64,000 nt of DNA from Hydractinia symbiolongicarpus (GCF_029227915.1 NC_079876.1:14198001-14262000), one strand, 5' to 3'. Numbered from the stretch's first letter, positions 49,401-60,970 are shown. The notes: generated by a model not told the origin, from the sequence alone. Translations and numbers: made by a program.

Positions 49401-52400
49401 TAGGTCTATTGTTTAGACTAATAGAGAAACAAAAAATTTCAGGTTAAAAACAAAAGGTCTATTGTTTAAACTAATAGAGAAACAAGAAATTTCAGGTTAA
49501 AAACAAAAGGTCTATTGTTTAAACTAATAGAGAAACAAAAAATTTCAGGTTAAAAACAAACGGTCTATTGTTTAAACTAATAGAGAAACAAGAAATTTCA
49601 GGTTAAAAACAATAGGTCAAATGTTTAGACTAATAGAGAAACAAGAAATTTCAGGTTAAAAACAATAGGTCTATTGTTTAGACTAATAGAGAAACAAAAA
49701 ATTCATGTTAAAAACAATAGGTCAAATGTTTAGACTAATAGAGATGCAAAAAATTTCAGGTTAAAAACAAAAGGTCTATTGTTTAGACTAATAGAGAAAC
49801 AAAAAATTTCAGGTTAAAAACAAAAGGTCTATTGTTTAGACTAATAGAGAAACAAAAAATTTCAGGTTAAAAACAATAGGTCAAATGTTTAGACTAATAG
49901 AGAAACAAGAAATTTCAGGTTAAAAACAAAAGGTCTATTGTTTAAACTAATAGAGAAACAAAAAATTTCAGGTTAAAAACAAACGGTCTATTGTTTAAAC
50001 TAATAGAGAAACAAGAAATTTCAGGTTAAAAACAATAGGTCAAATGTTTAGACTAATAGAGAAACAAAAAATTTCAGGTTAAAAACAAAAGGTCTATTGT
50101 TTAGACTAATAGAGAAACAAAAAATTCATGTTAAAAACAATAGGTCTATTGTTTAAACTAATAGAGAAACAAGAAATTTCAGGTTAAAAACAATAGGTCT
50201 ATTGTTTAGACTAATAGAGAAACAAAAAATTTCAGGTTAAAAACAATAGGTCTATTGTTTAGACTAATAGAGAAACAAGAAATTTCAGGTTAAAAACAAT
50301 AGGTCTATTGTTTAGAGTAATAGAGAAACAAGAAATTTCAGGTTAAAAACAATAGGTCTATTGTTTAGACTAATAGAGAAACAAGAAATTTCAGGTTAAA
50401 AACAATAGGTCTATTGTTTAGACTAATAGAGAAACAAAAAATTTCAGGTTAAAAACAATAGGTCAAATGTTTAGACTAATAGAGAAACAAGAAATTTCAG
50501 GTTAAAAACAATAGGTCTATTGTTTAGACTAATAGAGAAACAAAAAATTTCAGGTTAAAAACAATAGGTCTATTGTTTAGACTAATAGAGAAACAAGAAA
50601 TTTCAGGTTAAAAACAATAGGTCTATTGTTTAGACTAATAGAGAAACAAGAAATTTCAGGTTAAAAACAAACGGTCTATTGTTTAGACTAATAGAGAAAC
50701 AAGAAATTTCAGGTTAAAAACAATAGGTCTATTGTTTAGACTAATAGAGAAACAAAAAATTTCAGGTTAAAAACAATAGGTCTATTGTTTAGACTAATAG
50801 AGAAACAAAAAATTTCAGGTTAAAAACAATAGGTCTATTGTTTAGACTAATAGAGAAACAAAAAATTTCAGGTTAAAAACAAAAGGTCTATTGTTTAAAC
50901 TAATAGAGAAACAAAAAATTCATGTTAAAAACAATAGGTCTATTGTTTAAACTAATAGAGATGCAAAAAATTTCAGGTTAAAAACAATAGGTCTATTGTT
51001 TAAACTAATAGAGATGCAATAAATTTCAGGTTAAAAACAATAGGTCTATTGTTTAAACTAATAGAGAAACAAGAAATTTCAGGTTAAAAACAATAGGTCT
51101 ATTGTTTAAACTAATAGAGAAACAAGAAATTTCAGGTTAAAAACAATAGGTCTATTGTTTAAACTAATAGAGAAACAAGAAATTTCAGGTTAAAAACAAA
51201 CGGTCTATTGTTTAGACTAATAGAGAAACAAAAAATTTCAGGTTAAAAACAAAAGGTCTATTGTTTAGACTAATAGAGAAACAAAAAATTCATGTTAAAA
51301 ACAATAGGTCTATTGTTTAAACTAATAGAGAAACAAGAAATTTCAGGTTAAAAACAATAGGTCTATTGTTTAAACTAATAGAGAAACAAAAAATTTCAGG
51401 TTAAAAACAATAGGTCTATTGTTTAAACTAATAGAGAAACAAAAAATTTCAGGTTAAAAACAATAGGTCAAATGTTTAGACTAATAGAGAAACAAGAAAT
51501 TTCAGGTTAAAAACAATAGGTCTATTGTTTAGACTAATAGAGAAACAAGAAATTTCAGGTTAAAAACAATAGGTCAAATGTTTAGACTAATAGAGAAACA
51601 AGAAATTTCAGGTTAAAAACAAACGGTCTATTGTTTAGACTAATAGAGAAACAAAAAATTCATGTTAAAAACAATAGGTCTATTGTTTAAACTAATAGAG
51701 AAACAAAAAATTCATGTTAAAAACAATAGGTCTATTGTTTAAACTAATGGAGAAACAAAAAATTTCAGGTTAAAAACAATAGGTCAAATGTTTAGACTAA
51801 TAGAGAAACAAGAAATTTCAGGTTAAAAACAAACGGTCTATTGTTTAGACTAATAGAGAAACAAGAAATTTCAGGTTAAAAACAATAGGTCTATTGTTTA
51901 GACTAATAGAGAAACAAGAAATTTCAGGTTAAAAACAAACGGTCTATTGTTTAGACTAATAGAGAAACAAGAAATTTCAGGTTAAAAACAATAGGTCTAT
52001 TGTTTAGACTAATAGAGAAACAAGAAATTTCAGGTTAAAAACAAACGGTCTATTGTTTAGACTAATAGAGAAACAAGAAATTTCAGGTTAAAAACAATAG
52101 GTCTATTGTTTAGACTAATAGAGAAACAAAAATTTCAGGTTAAAAACAAACGGTCTATTGTTTAGACTAATAGAGAAACAAGAAATTTCAGGTTAAAAAC
52201 AAACGGTCTATTGTTTAGACTAATAGAGAAACAAAAAATTTCAGGTTAAAAACAATAGGTCAAATGTTTAGACTAATAGAGAAACAAAAAATTTCAGGTT
52301 AAAAACAAAAGGTCTATTGTTTAAACTAATAGAGAAACAAGAAATTTCAGATTAAAAACAATAGGTCTATTGTTTAGACTAATAGAGAAACAAGAAATTT

Positions 52401-55400
52401 CAGGTTAAAAACAAACGGTCTATTGTTTAGACTAATAGAGAAACAAGAAATTTCAGGTTAAAAACAAAAGGTCTATTGTTTAAACTAATAGAGATGCAAA
52501 AAATTTCAGGTTAAAAACAATAGGTCTATTGTTTAAACTAATGGAGAAACAAAAAATTTCAGGTTAAAAACAAACGGTCTATTGTTTAGACTAATAGAGA
52601 AACAAGAAATTTCAGGTTAAAAACAATAGGTCTATTGTTTAGACTAATAGAGAAACAAGAAATTTCAGGTTAAAAACAAAAGGTCTATTGTTTAGACTAA
52701 TAGAGAAACAAGAAATTTCAGGTTAAAAACAATAGGTCTATTGTTTAAACTAATAGAGATGCAATAAATTTCAGGTTAAAAACAAACGGTCTATTGTTTA
52801 AACTAATAGAGAAACAAAAAATTTCAGGTTAAAAACAATAGGTCAAATGTTTAGACTAATAGAGAAACAAAAAATTTCAGGTTAAAAACAATAGGTCTAT
52901 TGTTTAAACTAATAGAGAAACAAGAAATTTCAGGTTAAAAACAATAGGTCTATTGTTTAGACTAATAGAGAAACAAGAAATTTCAGGTTAAAAACAATAG
53001 GTCTATTGTTTAGACTAATAGAGATGCAAAAAATTTCAGGTTAAAAACAATAGGTCAAATGTTTAGACTAATAGAGAAACAAGAAATTTCAGGTTAAAAA
53101 CAATAGGTCTATTGTTTAGACTAATAGAGAAACAAAAAATTTCAGGTTAAAAACAATAGGTCAAATGTTTAGACTAATAGAGAAACAAAAAATTTCAGGT
53201 TAAAAACAATAGGTCTATTGTTTAAACTAATAGAGAAACAAGAAATTTCAGGTTAAAAACAATAGGTCTATTGTTTAGACTAATAGAGATGCAAAAAATT
53301 TCAGGTTAAAAACAATAGGTCAAATGTTTAGACTAATAGAGAAACAAGAAATTTCAGGTTAAAAACAATAGGTCTATTGTTTAGACTAATAGAGATGCAA
53401 AAAATTTCAGGTTAAAAACAATAGGTCAAATGTTTAGACTAATAGAGAAACAAAAAATTTCAGGTTAAAAACAAAAGGTCTATTGTTTAAACTAATAGAG
53501 AAACAAAAAATTTCAGGTTAAAAACAATAGGTCTATTGTTTAAACTAATAGAGAAACAAAAAATTTCAGGTTAAAAACAATAGGTCTATTGTTTAAACTA
53601 ATAGAGAAACAAAAATTTCAGGTTAAAAACAAACGGTCAAATGTTTAGACTAATAGAGAAACAAGAAATTTCAGGTTAAAAACAATAGGTCTATTGTTTA
53701 GACTAATAGAGAAACAAGAAATTTCAGGTTAAAAACAATAGGTCTATTGTTTAGACTAATAGAGATGCAAAAAATTTCAGGTTAAAAACAAAAGGTCTAT
53801 TGTTTAAACTAATAGAGAAACAAAAAATTTCAGGTTAAAAACAATAGGTCAAATGTTTAGACTAATAGAGAAACAAGAAATTTCAGGTTAAAAACAATAG
53901 GTCAAATGTTTAGACTAATAGAGAAACAAGAAATTTCAGGTTAAAAACAATAGGTCTATTGTTTAGACTAATAGAGAAACAAGAAATTTCAGGTTAAAAA
54001 CAATAGGTCAAATGTTTAGACTAATAGAGATGCAATAAATTTCAGGTTAAAAACAATAGGTCTATTGTTTAAACTAATAGAGAAACAAGAAATTTCAGGT
54101 TAAAAACAAACGGTCTATTGTTTAGACTAATAGAGATGCAATAAATTTCAGGTTAAAAACAATAGGTCTATTGTTTAAACTAATAGAGAAACAAGAAATT
54201 TCAGGTTAAAAACAATAGGTCAATTGTTTAGACTAATAGAGAAACAAGAAATTTCAGGTTAAAAACAATAGGTCTATTGTTTAAACTAATAGAGAAACAA
54301 AAAATTTCAGGTTAAAAACAATAGGTCTATTGTTTAGACTAATAGAGAAACAAGAAATTTCAGGTTAAAAACAAACGGTCTATTGTTTAGACTAATAGAG
54401 AAACAAGAAATTTCAGGTTAAAAACAATAGGTCTATTGTTTAGACTAATAGAGAAACAAGAAATTTCAGGTTAAAAACAAACGGTCTATTGTTTAGACTA
54501 ATAGAGAAACAAGAAATTTCAGGTTAAAAACAATAGGTCTATTGTTTAGACTAATAGAGAAACAAAAAATTTCAGGTTAAAAACAAAAGGTCTATTGTTT
54601 AAACTAATAGAGAAACAAGAAATTTCAGGTTAAAAACAAACGGTCTATTGTTTAGACTAATAGAGAAACAAGAAATTTCAGGTTAAAAACAATAGGTCTA
54701 TTGTTTAGACTAATAGAGAAACAAAAAATTTCAGGTTAAAAACAAAAGGTCTATTGTTTAAACTAATAGAGAAACAAAAAATTCATGTTAAAAACAATAG
54801 GTCTATTGTTTAAACTAATAGAGAAACAAAAATTTCAGGTTAAAAACAAACGGTCTATTGTTTAGACTAATAGAGAAACAAAAAATTTCAGGTTAAAAAC
54901 AATAGGTCTATTGTTTAGACTAATAGAGAAACAAGAAATTTCAGGTTAAAAACAAAAGGTCTATTGTTTAAACTAATAGAGAAACAAGAAATTTCAGGTT
55001 AAAAACAAAAGGTCTATTGTTTAGACTAATAGAGAAACAAAAAATTTCAGGTTAAAAACAATAGGTCTATTGTTTAAACTAATAGAGAAACAAGAAATTT
55101 CAGGTTAAAAACAATAGGTCAAATGTTTAGACTAATAGAGAAACAAAAAATTTCAGGTTAAAAACAAAAGGTCTATTGTTTAAACTAATAGAGAAACAAG
55201 AAATTTCAGGTTAAAAACAATAGGTCAAATGTTTAGACTAATAGAGAAACAAAAAATTTCAGGTTAAAAACAAAAGGTCTATTGTTTAAACTAATAGAGA
55301 AACAAGAAATTTCAGGTTAAAAACAAAAGGTCTATTGTTTAAACTAATAGAGAAACAAAAAATTTCAGGTTAAAAACAATAGGTCTATTGTTTAGACTAA

Positions 55401-58400
55401 TAGAGAAACAAAAAATTCAGGTTAAAAACAATAGGTCTATTGTTTAAACTAATAGAGAAACAAGAAATTTCAGGTTAAAAACAAAAGGTCTATTGTTTAA
55501 ACTAATAGAGAAACAAGAAATTTCAGGTTAAAAACAAAAGGTCTATTGTTTAAACTAATAGAGAAACAAGAAATTTCAGGTTAAAAACAAAAGGTCTATT
55601 GTTTAAACTAATAGAGAAACAAAAAATTTCAGGTTAAAAACAATAGGTCTATTGTTTAGACTAATAGAGAAACAAAAAATTCATGTTAAAAACAATAGGT
55701 CTATTGTTTAGACTAATAGAGAAACAAGAAATTTCAGGTTAAAAACAATAGGTCTATTGTTTAGACTAATAGAGAAACAAGAAATTTCAGGTTAAAAACA
55801 AAAGGTCTATTGTTTAGACTAATAGAGAAACAAGAAATTTCAGGTTAAAAACAAAAGATCAATTGTTTAGACTAATAGAGAAACAAAAAATTCAGGTTAA
55901 AAACAATAGGTCTATTGTTTAGACTAATAGAGAAACAAAAAATTTCAGGTTAAAAACAATAGGTCTATTGTTTAAACTAATAGAGAAACAAGAAATTTCA
56001 GGTTAAAAACAAAAGGTCTATTGTTTAGACTAATAGAGAAACAAAAATTTCAGGTTAAAAACAATAGGTCTATTGTTTAAACTAATAGAGAAACAAGAAA
56101 TTTCAGGTTAAAAACAATAGGTCAAATGTTTAGACTAATAGAGAAACAAGAAATTTCAGGTTAAAAACAAAAGATCTATTGTTTAAACTAATAGAGAAAC
56201 AAAAAATTTCAGGTTAAAAACAATAGGTCTATTGTTTAGACTAAAAGAGAAACAAAAAATGTTATATTTCAGTACATCCAACCACCCATAGCCACGTGGT
56301 GCGTAGGACAGGCTTGTAGTATGGGTTCATTGTTGCTGACAAGTGGAGCACCTGGGTTACGTCATGCGTTACCGCATTCACGAATCATGCTTCATCAACC
56401 CCACGGAGGAGTGCAGGTATGTTTCTTGTGTTTTTAAGAGTGCAGGTATGTTTCTTGTGTTTTTAAGAAAGTGTCGTGTGAGGGATTGTTGATTTGTTGT
56501 CACCATGACGACATTTTGGTTGGTTGCCCTAAATCATTCGCATCAAAAGAAAAAGATAAGATTGACCATTTATTATAAAATTTATTGACCATTTTCACTA
56601 ATACTTCTACGTGCATTAGGGTTTGTGTAATGTGATCAGTAATTTTGTTCGTTGATTATCAAAAATCGATGTTGTCGAAAAGAAATTGTATGAAAAAAGC
56701 AAGAATTTATTAGAAAAGCTGTGAAACCTACATATTTTTTTCACATCATAGTTACAATAGATTCAAATTTATTACCATAAAGTCAAAATACAAATATAAC
56801 TATACATATATAGGCCAAAATATGAAAAATAATAAAAATAAAAGTTTTGCTGGCTTACCGAGCATAAAAAATGACCTGGACACTAGTTTAACATCGAAGT
56901 TAGAGCGTTTTAAATTTTTTTATAGTGGACAGGAATAAATAATTTCAAAACAGCAGAACATTAACCAATCAAATTTCAGAATTAATATTGTGTCGTACAC
57001 TAACAAGGCACCTTTAATCACCGCCTTCTTAATATTTGTCACTTTTTCAACTTTTTTTTTTGCACTTTTAGTTTCGACCAAAGAAACAACTTGTTTGTCC
57101 CTCTTATAATCAAGACTTTTTAAAGTTGTTTATTTTGTGTAATCATTGCGCTTGTGAACTTATACTTTTTTTGGAAGTATTGTTAAAGGTACTGTCCAGT
57201 AAAAATATAATAATAAAAAAGTAGCCTGAACTTAATTGCACTTCTCTTATTTGTTGCGAAAATGTAAGTGGTTATATCTCTAAAGTTTTACAACTTGAAT
57301 AACATTTCTTTTATGTTTACAAATTTTTCATATCGCACGTTGTCAAAAGCAAATTTATACCGAAGCCATTCTACATGAAAGGGAGGCTAAAATAATATTT
57401 TGTTGTGACGTAAGCGTTGGGTTCTCGGCAAGTCAAAACATTGTAAATAGAAAATGATTGTTTTACTCTGAACAATATTACCAGATTAATTTAATCTTTT
57501 TTTTAAATATTTTACCCCCTTTTTAAAAAAATGTACTAATTTATGAATATTTAATTTCAAAGCATGCAACTCACTTTCAGAGATAGAACTTAATGTCCAC
57601 ACAAACAGAATGTCTGACTCTACACAAATTAAAGTAGATTATGTTAAAGCTGCTTTATTTTTTGTGCCGATACTGAGACCAGACACGGGTAAGATTATTT
57701 ACGTAAAAGTATATCTATGCAGACATCCGTTGGAGTGGCCAATGCTTAAACGCAGACAGCAACGTGCGATGATGAAATGAAAAAATCTGACGCGACATTA
57801 CAAGTTAAACTCCTTGACGAATCTGAATCATTTTTTGTAATATACCAAACGATATGACAACTGTTGTTGACATATCGTACATATATCGTACTCCAGAAAG
57901 CCGACCAGCAAAAGAAGGAATTATAGAAAATACAAACGCATTAAATAAATTGTGTTTTTTTGTACCTTTATACTTCCTCCACAATTATAAACCTCGTTCC
58001 CAATACCCCTATTCTATTACCAAAGCTACCTCAATTAGCGAACAAAAAGAAATACTTGGTTTGAGGTTATTTATATTTATACTTTTTATACCGTAATGCT
58101 TCGAATAAACGCCCATTAAACGCCCCCAGAAAGATTAAAATTGTTTAAATAACACTTGGGGCATGAAAAAAAACCCAGTAAATTCGGACCTGCTATGGTT
58201 TCCAATTGTTTTGTCAAATGAAGAAATTATCTACACTTAAATCCATGATAACATGTCTGTTCCGCCCGTAAGTGCAGTTTTGCAGACTTGATTCATCCGT
58301 GCTCCGTCGGCGTTCACCTCCGCATAAGTTAAGAACCGCATGGCTGGATTTCTTGTGTAAGACCTGGTTACCAACGACGAAGGGGCCAGGCAAAAGACAT

Positions 58401-60557
58401 TCATGTCTACGTAGTTCTTTTAGCTAAGTCAGGAGTTGGTGAATTAGCTAGGATGGTCAGGTTGGCTATAAATAGGCTTGCTCGTGGATGAAAATGACCA
58501 GGACTATTCGATAATTCTGAGATCTAAAAGTGTTCGGCGAAGACGGAAATCTATCAACGTTTTGTCCGACGAAAGTCTGACGAGACTCCAAAAATTATTT
58601 CGAAGGCTGTCATCGCACGCTGTAAAATGGGATTTTATAGGATTGATTTTTAAAACTCATTATTAATTTTTCAGGCGTTCAATTAATCGCACGCCTGAAA
58701 CGATTTACGCGTGTGCCACGACGTGCGCGTGCGATCGAACGCCTCTCCTGCAAAAGACTGTTGTTTTTAATTTACAATCAAATATTCTCATCGTCAACTT
58801 CATTTGTCCGAGAAAAATCAATTTGAGATATTTCTTCACCTTCTTTGAAGCCAGTATACATCCCATTCGTACTTGGATATTCTCTACGTATCTTAGACAC
58901 GAAACAAGATGGTATAACCCGACGAACGCCTTTTCCCAAGTGGTTATGAACAAACCAACAGAATTGGCGGTATGCCGCATATCGATAAGATCTAAAAATA
59001 TCATCCTCAAATAATAAGATTGGAAATACTATGACAACAGAAATTTCAAGAGTGCTAGGATTTTTTAAGTCCACGGCTTTCCCGATCGTGGAGAGCGACT
59101 AACGCTGTCCACAAAGTGTTCTTTAAAATCACAACCGCGTTGACATCTTCGTGCTCTGTTTAGTATGCTCTGTTATACATTTCTTATCTAAAACACAATA
59201 GAAACCTTGTACCCAGGCGCTCATTTATAATACAACCAGTAGAAAAATGTGAGGTCAAATTATATAGGTACCGTAGTTGCAAGTATTTGATAGTGTCCAC
59301 CTCGTTACAGCACAAACACTCAACAGCTGAAGGCATTCTCTCGCAATTTTCACATAAGCACCACTCACTGATATATAAATCTGTGCGAGAAGCAGCGGGT
59401 AATTCTGGTGCGTCTGGGCCATCAAGAGGGAATTTGTTGTTTGTTATTGGGCCGTTCTAGCTCAAACTGAAATCCAATTATGTTTTAATTTCTGCTTGTG
59501 AACATGATTGATAAACGTAAAAAAATTTTGTTGGAAATATCATTAACTTTTTTTTCTTTATTTCTCTTTCTGCACGCGCCAGTCTCTACACGGGGGTAAC
59601 CCAAAGAATACGTCATTGCATAAATTGCGCATATTAATGTTTTTACCCAGTCCTTTTCCGCGTTCGAAGTTCAGTAAAGATGGCGATTGAGAATGGCATG
59701 GTCAAATAAACAAATTCAGTTTAAACTTATGAAAGACAATTTTGGTTGTATTTAAATACTTTTTTCTTTACTTTTGTGCCGAGATGTAACTAATATCAAG
59801 TTTTAATATTTTACCGGACAGTACCTTTAAATTTTATTGTTCACTTGAATTTGACACTCTTCCTTCAGATTCAAAGAATGACCGAAATACCTAACAGAAA
59901 TGATCAAGTGTAAATATAACCGAACTGGAACTTTGTTCATTGTTCTCTGGAATTCAGTTATCTGCCTTTGAATTGAGAACAAAAATGACTAAGTGTAAAT
60001 GTAGCCGAACTGAAACTTTTCATGTGACGTTATTCTCCTTGTTCTCTGGAATGCTTTTTTGAATTGGAAACAAAAATGATCAAGTGTAAATGTAACCTAA
60101 TTCTTTTTTTGATCATACCAGGGCCAAGCCACGGATATCGCGATACAAGCGCAAGAAATTTTAAAACTGAAGAAACTTTTAAATGGTATTTACAGCAACC
60201 ATACAGGCAAAGATATCAACACGATAGGTGAGATAAATGTTTATAACAATGTTGTTGGCGTTCTATGGGCGGCATGCTAGGTAAAGTGGGCGGGTATAAT
60301 GGCGGATGTTTTGTACAACCCAACAAATTTCTAATATCAAAATTGCGACAACAATGTGAAATTTTTTGTTTGATTTTGATTTGGTGTCAACAATGAAACT
60401 TCCCATTACGTAATATGAAAGACTTGAAATATTCTTTTTAGAGGAAGCACTTGAACGAGATAATTTTATGTCTCCAGAGGAAGCGAAATCGTTTGGTGTG
60501 GTTGACCACGTATTAAATGCTCCTGTCGCATCCAGTGAACCAGAGGAGAAAAGCTGA
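37429..60557 (+). CDS. CLPP: Mitochondrial ATP-dependent Clp protease proteolytic subunit (8 exons)
   Basis: Serine protease that forms the tetradecameric ClpP barrel and degrades matrix proteins with ClpX. Exons: 37429-37449, 38035-38121, 38586-38657, 40936-41032, 41790-41833, 56273-56416, 60122-60227, 60442-60557; 687 nt, 228 aa (human precursor 277). Frames join exactly at all seven GT/AG introns. The presequence MFRNKML then [20 protein letters not shown] is basic and non-acidic, as expected for mitochondrial import. The body starts at [20 protein letters not shown]. Catalytic triad by family alignment: S123 in [12 protein letters not shown]148 in [12 protein letters not shown]197 in [12 protein letters not shown]. 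The short exon 1 is the weakest part of the model, but its donor, phase and charge fit. An acceptor-like TTTTTAG lies 24 nt before the ATG. Introns 3, 5 and 6 are swollen by a Penelope-like element, a 14-kb minisatellite and a TTAA-flanked transposon. Confidence 0.93.
38130..38400. repeat. Degenerate CTTGT-rich simple repeat in ClpP intron 2
   Basis: Many CTTGT, TTGTCTTGTC and related pentamers over about 270 bp, with no constant period. It is pyrimidine-rich on the transcribed (+) strand. Confidence 0.6.
38664..38690. repeat. (TTTA)n microsatellite next to Penelope-like insertion
   Basis: About six TTTA/ATTT tetramers immediately before the left arm of the Penelope-like element in ClpP intron 3. 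Confidence 0.85.
38748..38774 (-). ncRNA. Hammerhead-ribozyme-like core, left arm
   Basis: On the minus strand: CTGATGA, a T, the hairpin GGATAA-TGT-TTATCC, then GAAA. This is the order of the hammerhead catalytic core around stem II, and Penelope-like elements are known to encode hammerheads. I could not identify a convincing stem III with a cleavage triplet, and one base is bulged at the base of stem II, so it may be degenerate. Confidence 0.4.
39061..39534 (-). pseudogene. Penelope-like GIY-YIG endonuclease, left copy
   Basis: A 154-residue frame ending in the GIY-YIG domain region: [12 protein letters not shown] (about 108-119) followed by [19 protein letters not shown] (122-140). VYKIECPRC stands in for GIY, and YVGQT for YIG with the following Arg. 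These are features of Penelope-like retroelement endonucleases. The sequence upstream (residues 1-60, acidic [14 protein letters not shown]) belongs to the linker before the endonuclease. Compared with the right arm, one T is missing in the run after CNNL, so the frame stops early. Confidence 0.75.
39598..39831 (+). pseudogene. Penelope-like GIY-YIG C-terminus, right (inverted) copy
   Basis: Starts abruptly in [20 protein letters not shown] and runs to a stop through [34 protein letters not shown] and ends LLIKI. This copy has the intact frame at the position where the left copy lost a base, and shows what the end of the endonuclease should look like (Glu in [11 protein letters not shown] is a family feature). 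It has no upstream part and cannot be expressed as an enzyme. Confidence 0.72.
39980..40006 (+). ncRNA. Hammerhead-ribozyme-like core, right arm
   Basis: Identical core to the left-arm copy, now on the + strand and therefore in the sense of the ClpP transcript. The same reservation applies: stem III and the cleavage site are unresolved. Confidence 0.4.
42299..56262 (+). repeat. 14-kb minisatellite of a 53-bp unit in ClpP intron 5
   Basis: About 260 head-to-tail copies of a 53-bp unit, with few gaps and little divergence. Read on the coding strand, a unit runs AGGTCTATTGTTTAGACTAA, TAGAGAAACAAGAAATTTCA, GGTTAAAAACAAT. Recurrent variants are TTTAAAC for TTTAGAC, GTCAAATG or GTCAATTG for GTCTATTG, GATGCAA for GAAACAA, AAACGG or AAAAGG for AATAGG, and AATTCATGTTAAA for AATTTCAGGTTAAA. 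Each unit can form a small hairpin (GTCTA-TTGTT-TAGAC). It has no open frame: 53 is not a multiple of 3 and stops occur in all frames. The array begins about 465 bp after the exon 5 donor and ends within about 10 bp of the exon 6 acceptor. Confidence 0.97.
56409..56466 (+). repeat. 29-bp tandem duplication spanning the exon 6 5' splice site
   Basis: Two exact copies (56409-56437, 56438-56466) of a unit that includes the last bases of ClpP exon 6 and the donor, GTGCAG|GTATGTTTC. This creates a second equivalent donor at 56446, 29 nt downstream of the first; using it would shift the ClpP frame. Confidence 0.93.
57187..59826. mobile_element. 2.6-kb TIR element with TTAA target duplication in ClpP intron 6
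   Basis: The left end AGGTACTGTCCAGTAAAAAT and the right end, the complement of AGGTACTGTCCGGTAAAATA, are inverted and flanked on both sides by TTAA (57183-57186, 59827-59830). A TTAA duplication is used by piggyBac and Kolobok transposons. No transposase frame was recognised. The interior holds a broken P2X7-C-terminal-domain gene (minus strand) and older nested scraps: an AACCTCGTTCCCA end near 57988 and a TACCGTAATGCTTCGAATAA end near 58092. Confidence 0.75.
58778..59455 (-). pseudogene. P2X7 C-terminal-domain-like gene, broken, inside the TTAA element
   Basis: Three minus-strand blocks resemble the cysteine-rich intracellular domain of P2X purinoceptor 7 and related stand-alone cnidarian proteins. 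Block 1 (59455-59272): [17 protein letters not shown] continuing to [15 protein letters not shown]. Block 2 (59187-about 59078): KKCITEH, then, one register out, [19 protein letters not shown]. Block 3 (58991-58778): [47 protein letters not shown] and an acidic end before the stop. Blocks are separated by plausible introns (acceptors TTTTAG before blocks 2 and 3). An ACAGAGCA direct repeat within block 2 marks a 14-bp duplication that breaks the frame. No channel part (transmembrane helices, ATP site) is present. Confidence 0.7.
59870..60105. repeat. Degenerate tandem repeat before ClpP exon 7
   Basis: Three imperfect copies, period roughly 85-100 bp, of a block containing ACAAAAATGATCAAGTGTAA, CCGAACTG and TTGTTCTCTGGAAT. 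It ends just before the polypyrimidine tract of the exon 7 acceptor. Confidence 0.65.
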
Positions 60558-60970
60558 TAGTTGTTTTTGCATGGATAGCATCTTATTGTAAATTGTATTC
60601 TTTTTTTTAGATCGTGTTGTAGTTACATTGTTTTCATTTTTTCGTTCTTCTTTTACACATATTCTGTGCATTATTCTCTTCAGCTGTTCCATGTATGTCA
60701 CCTGTGCACAGCGACATTATAGATAATGGCATTTTCCGAGCCTATGTAGTGTAGACATGGACATATTCTATCAATGTTGAGCAATTATAATCATAAAGCT
60801 GGTGACACATGTTCTGTTTGTGTGCATCTGAGTCTCTCGAGGACGAGTTAAACGTGTGAAGCACTTTTTGATTTTTCCTCACAGACCCGTTTCAAGGCGC
60901 ATGAAGTGGGAATAACATCGATTTTGCTCTTCACCGAGACGTCATATAAGAACTATACGGAGTTTGCATA
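60558..60970. other. ClpP 3' flank
   Basis: Presumed 3' untranslated region and flank of ClpP. No coding sequence recognised. Confidence 0.5.

Noticed and set aside
42299-56262. Possible CRISPR-like array
   Set aside because: The whole 53-bp unit is repeated with scattered variants; there are no unique spacers or cas genes, and it lies in a eukaryotic intron.
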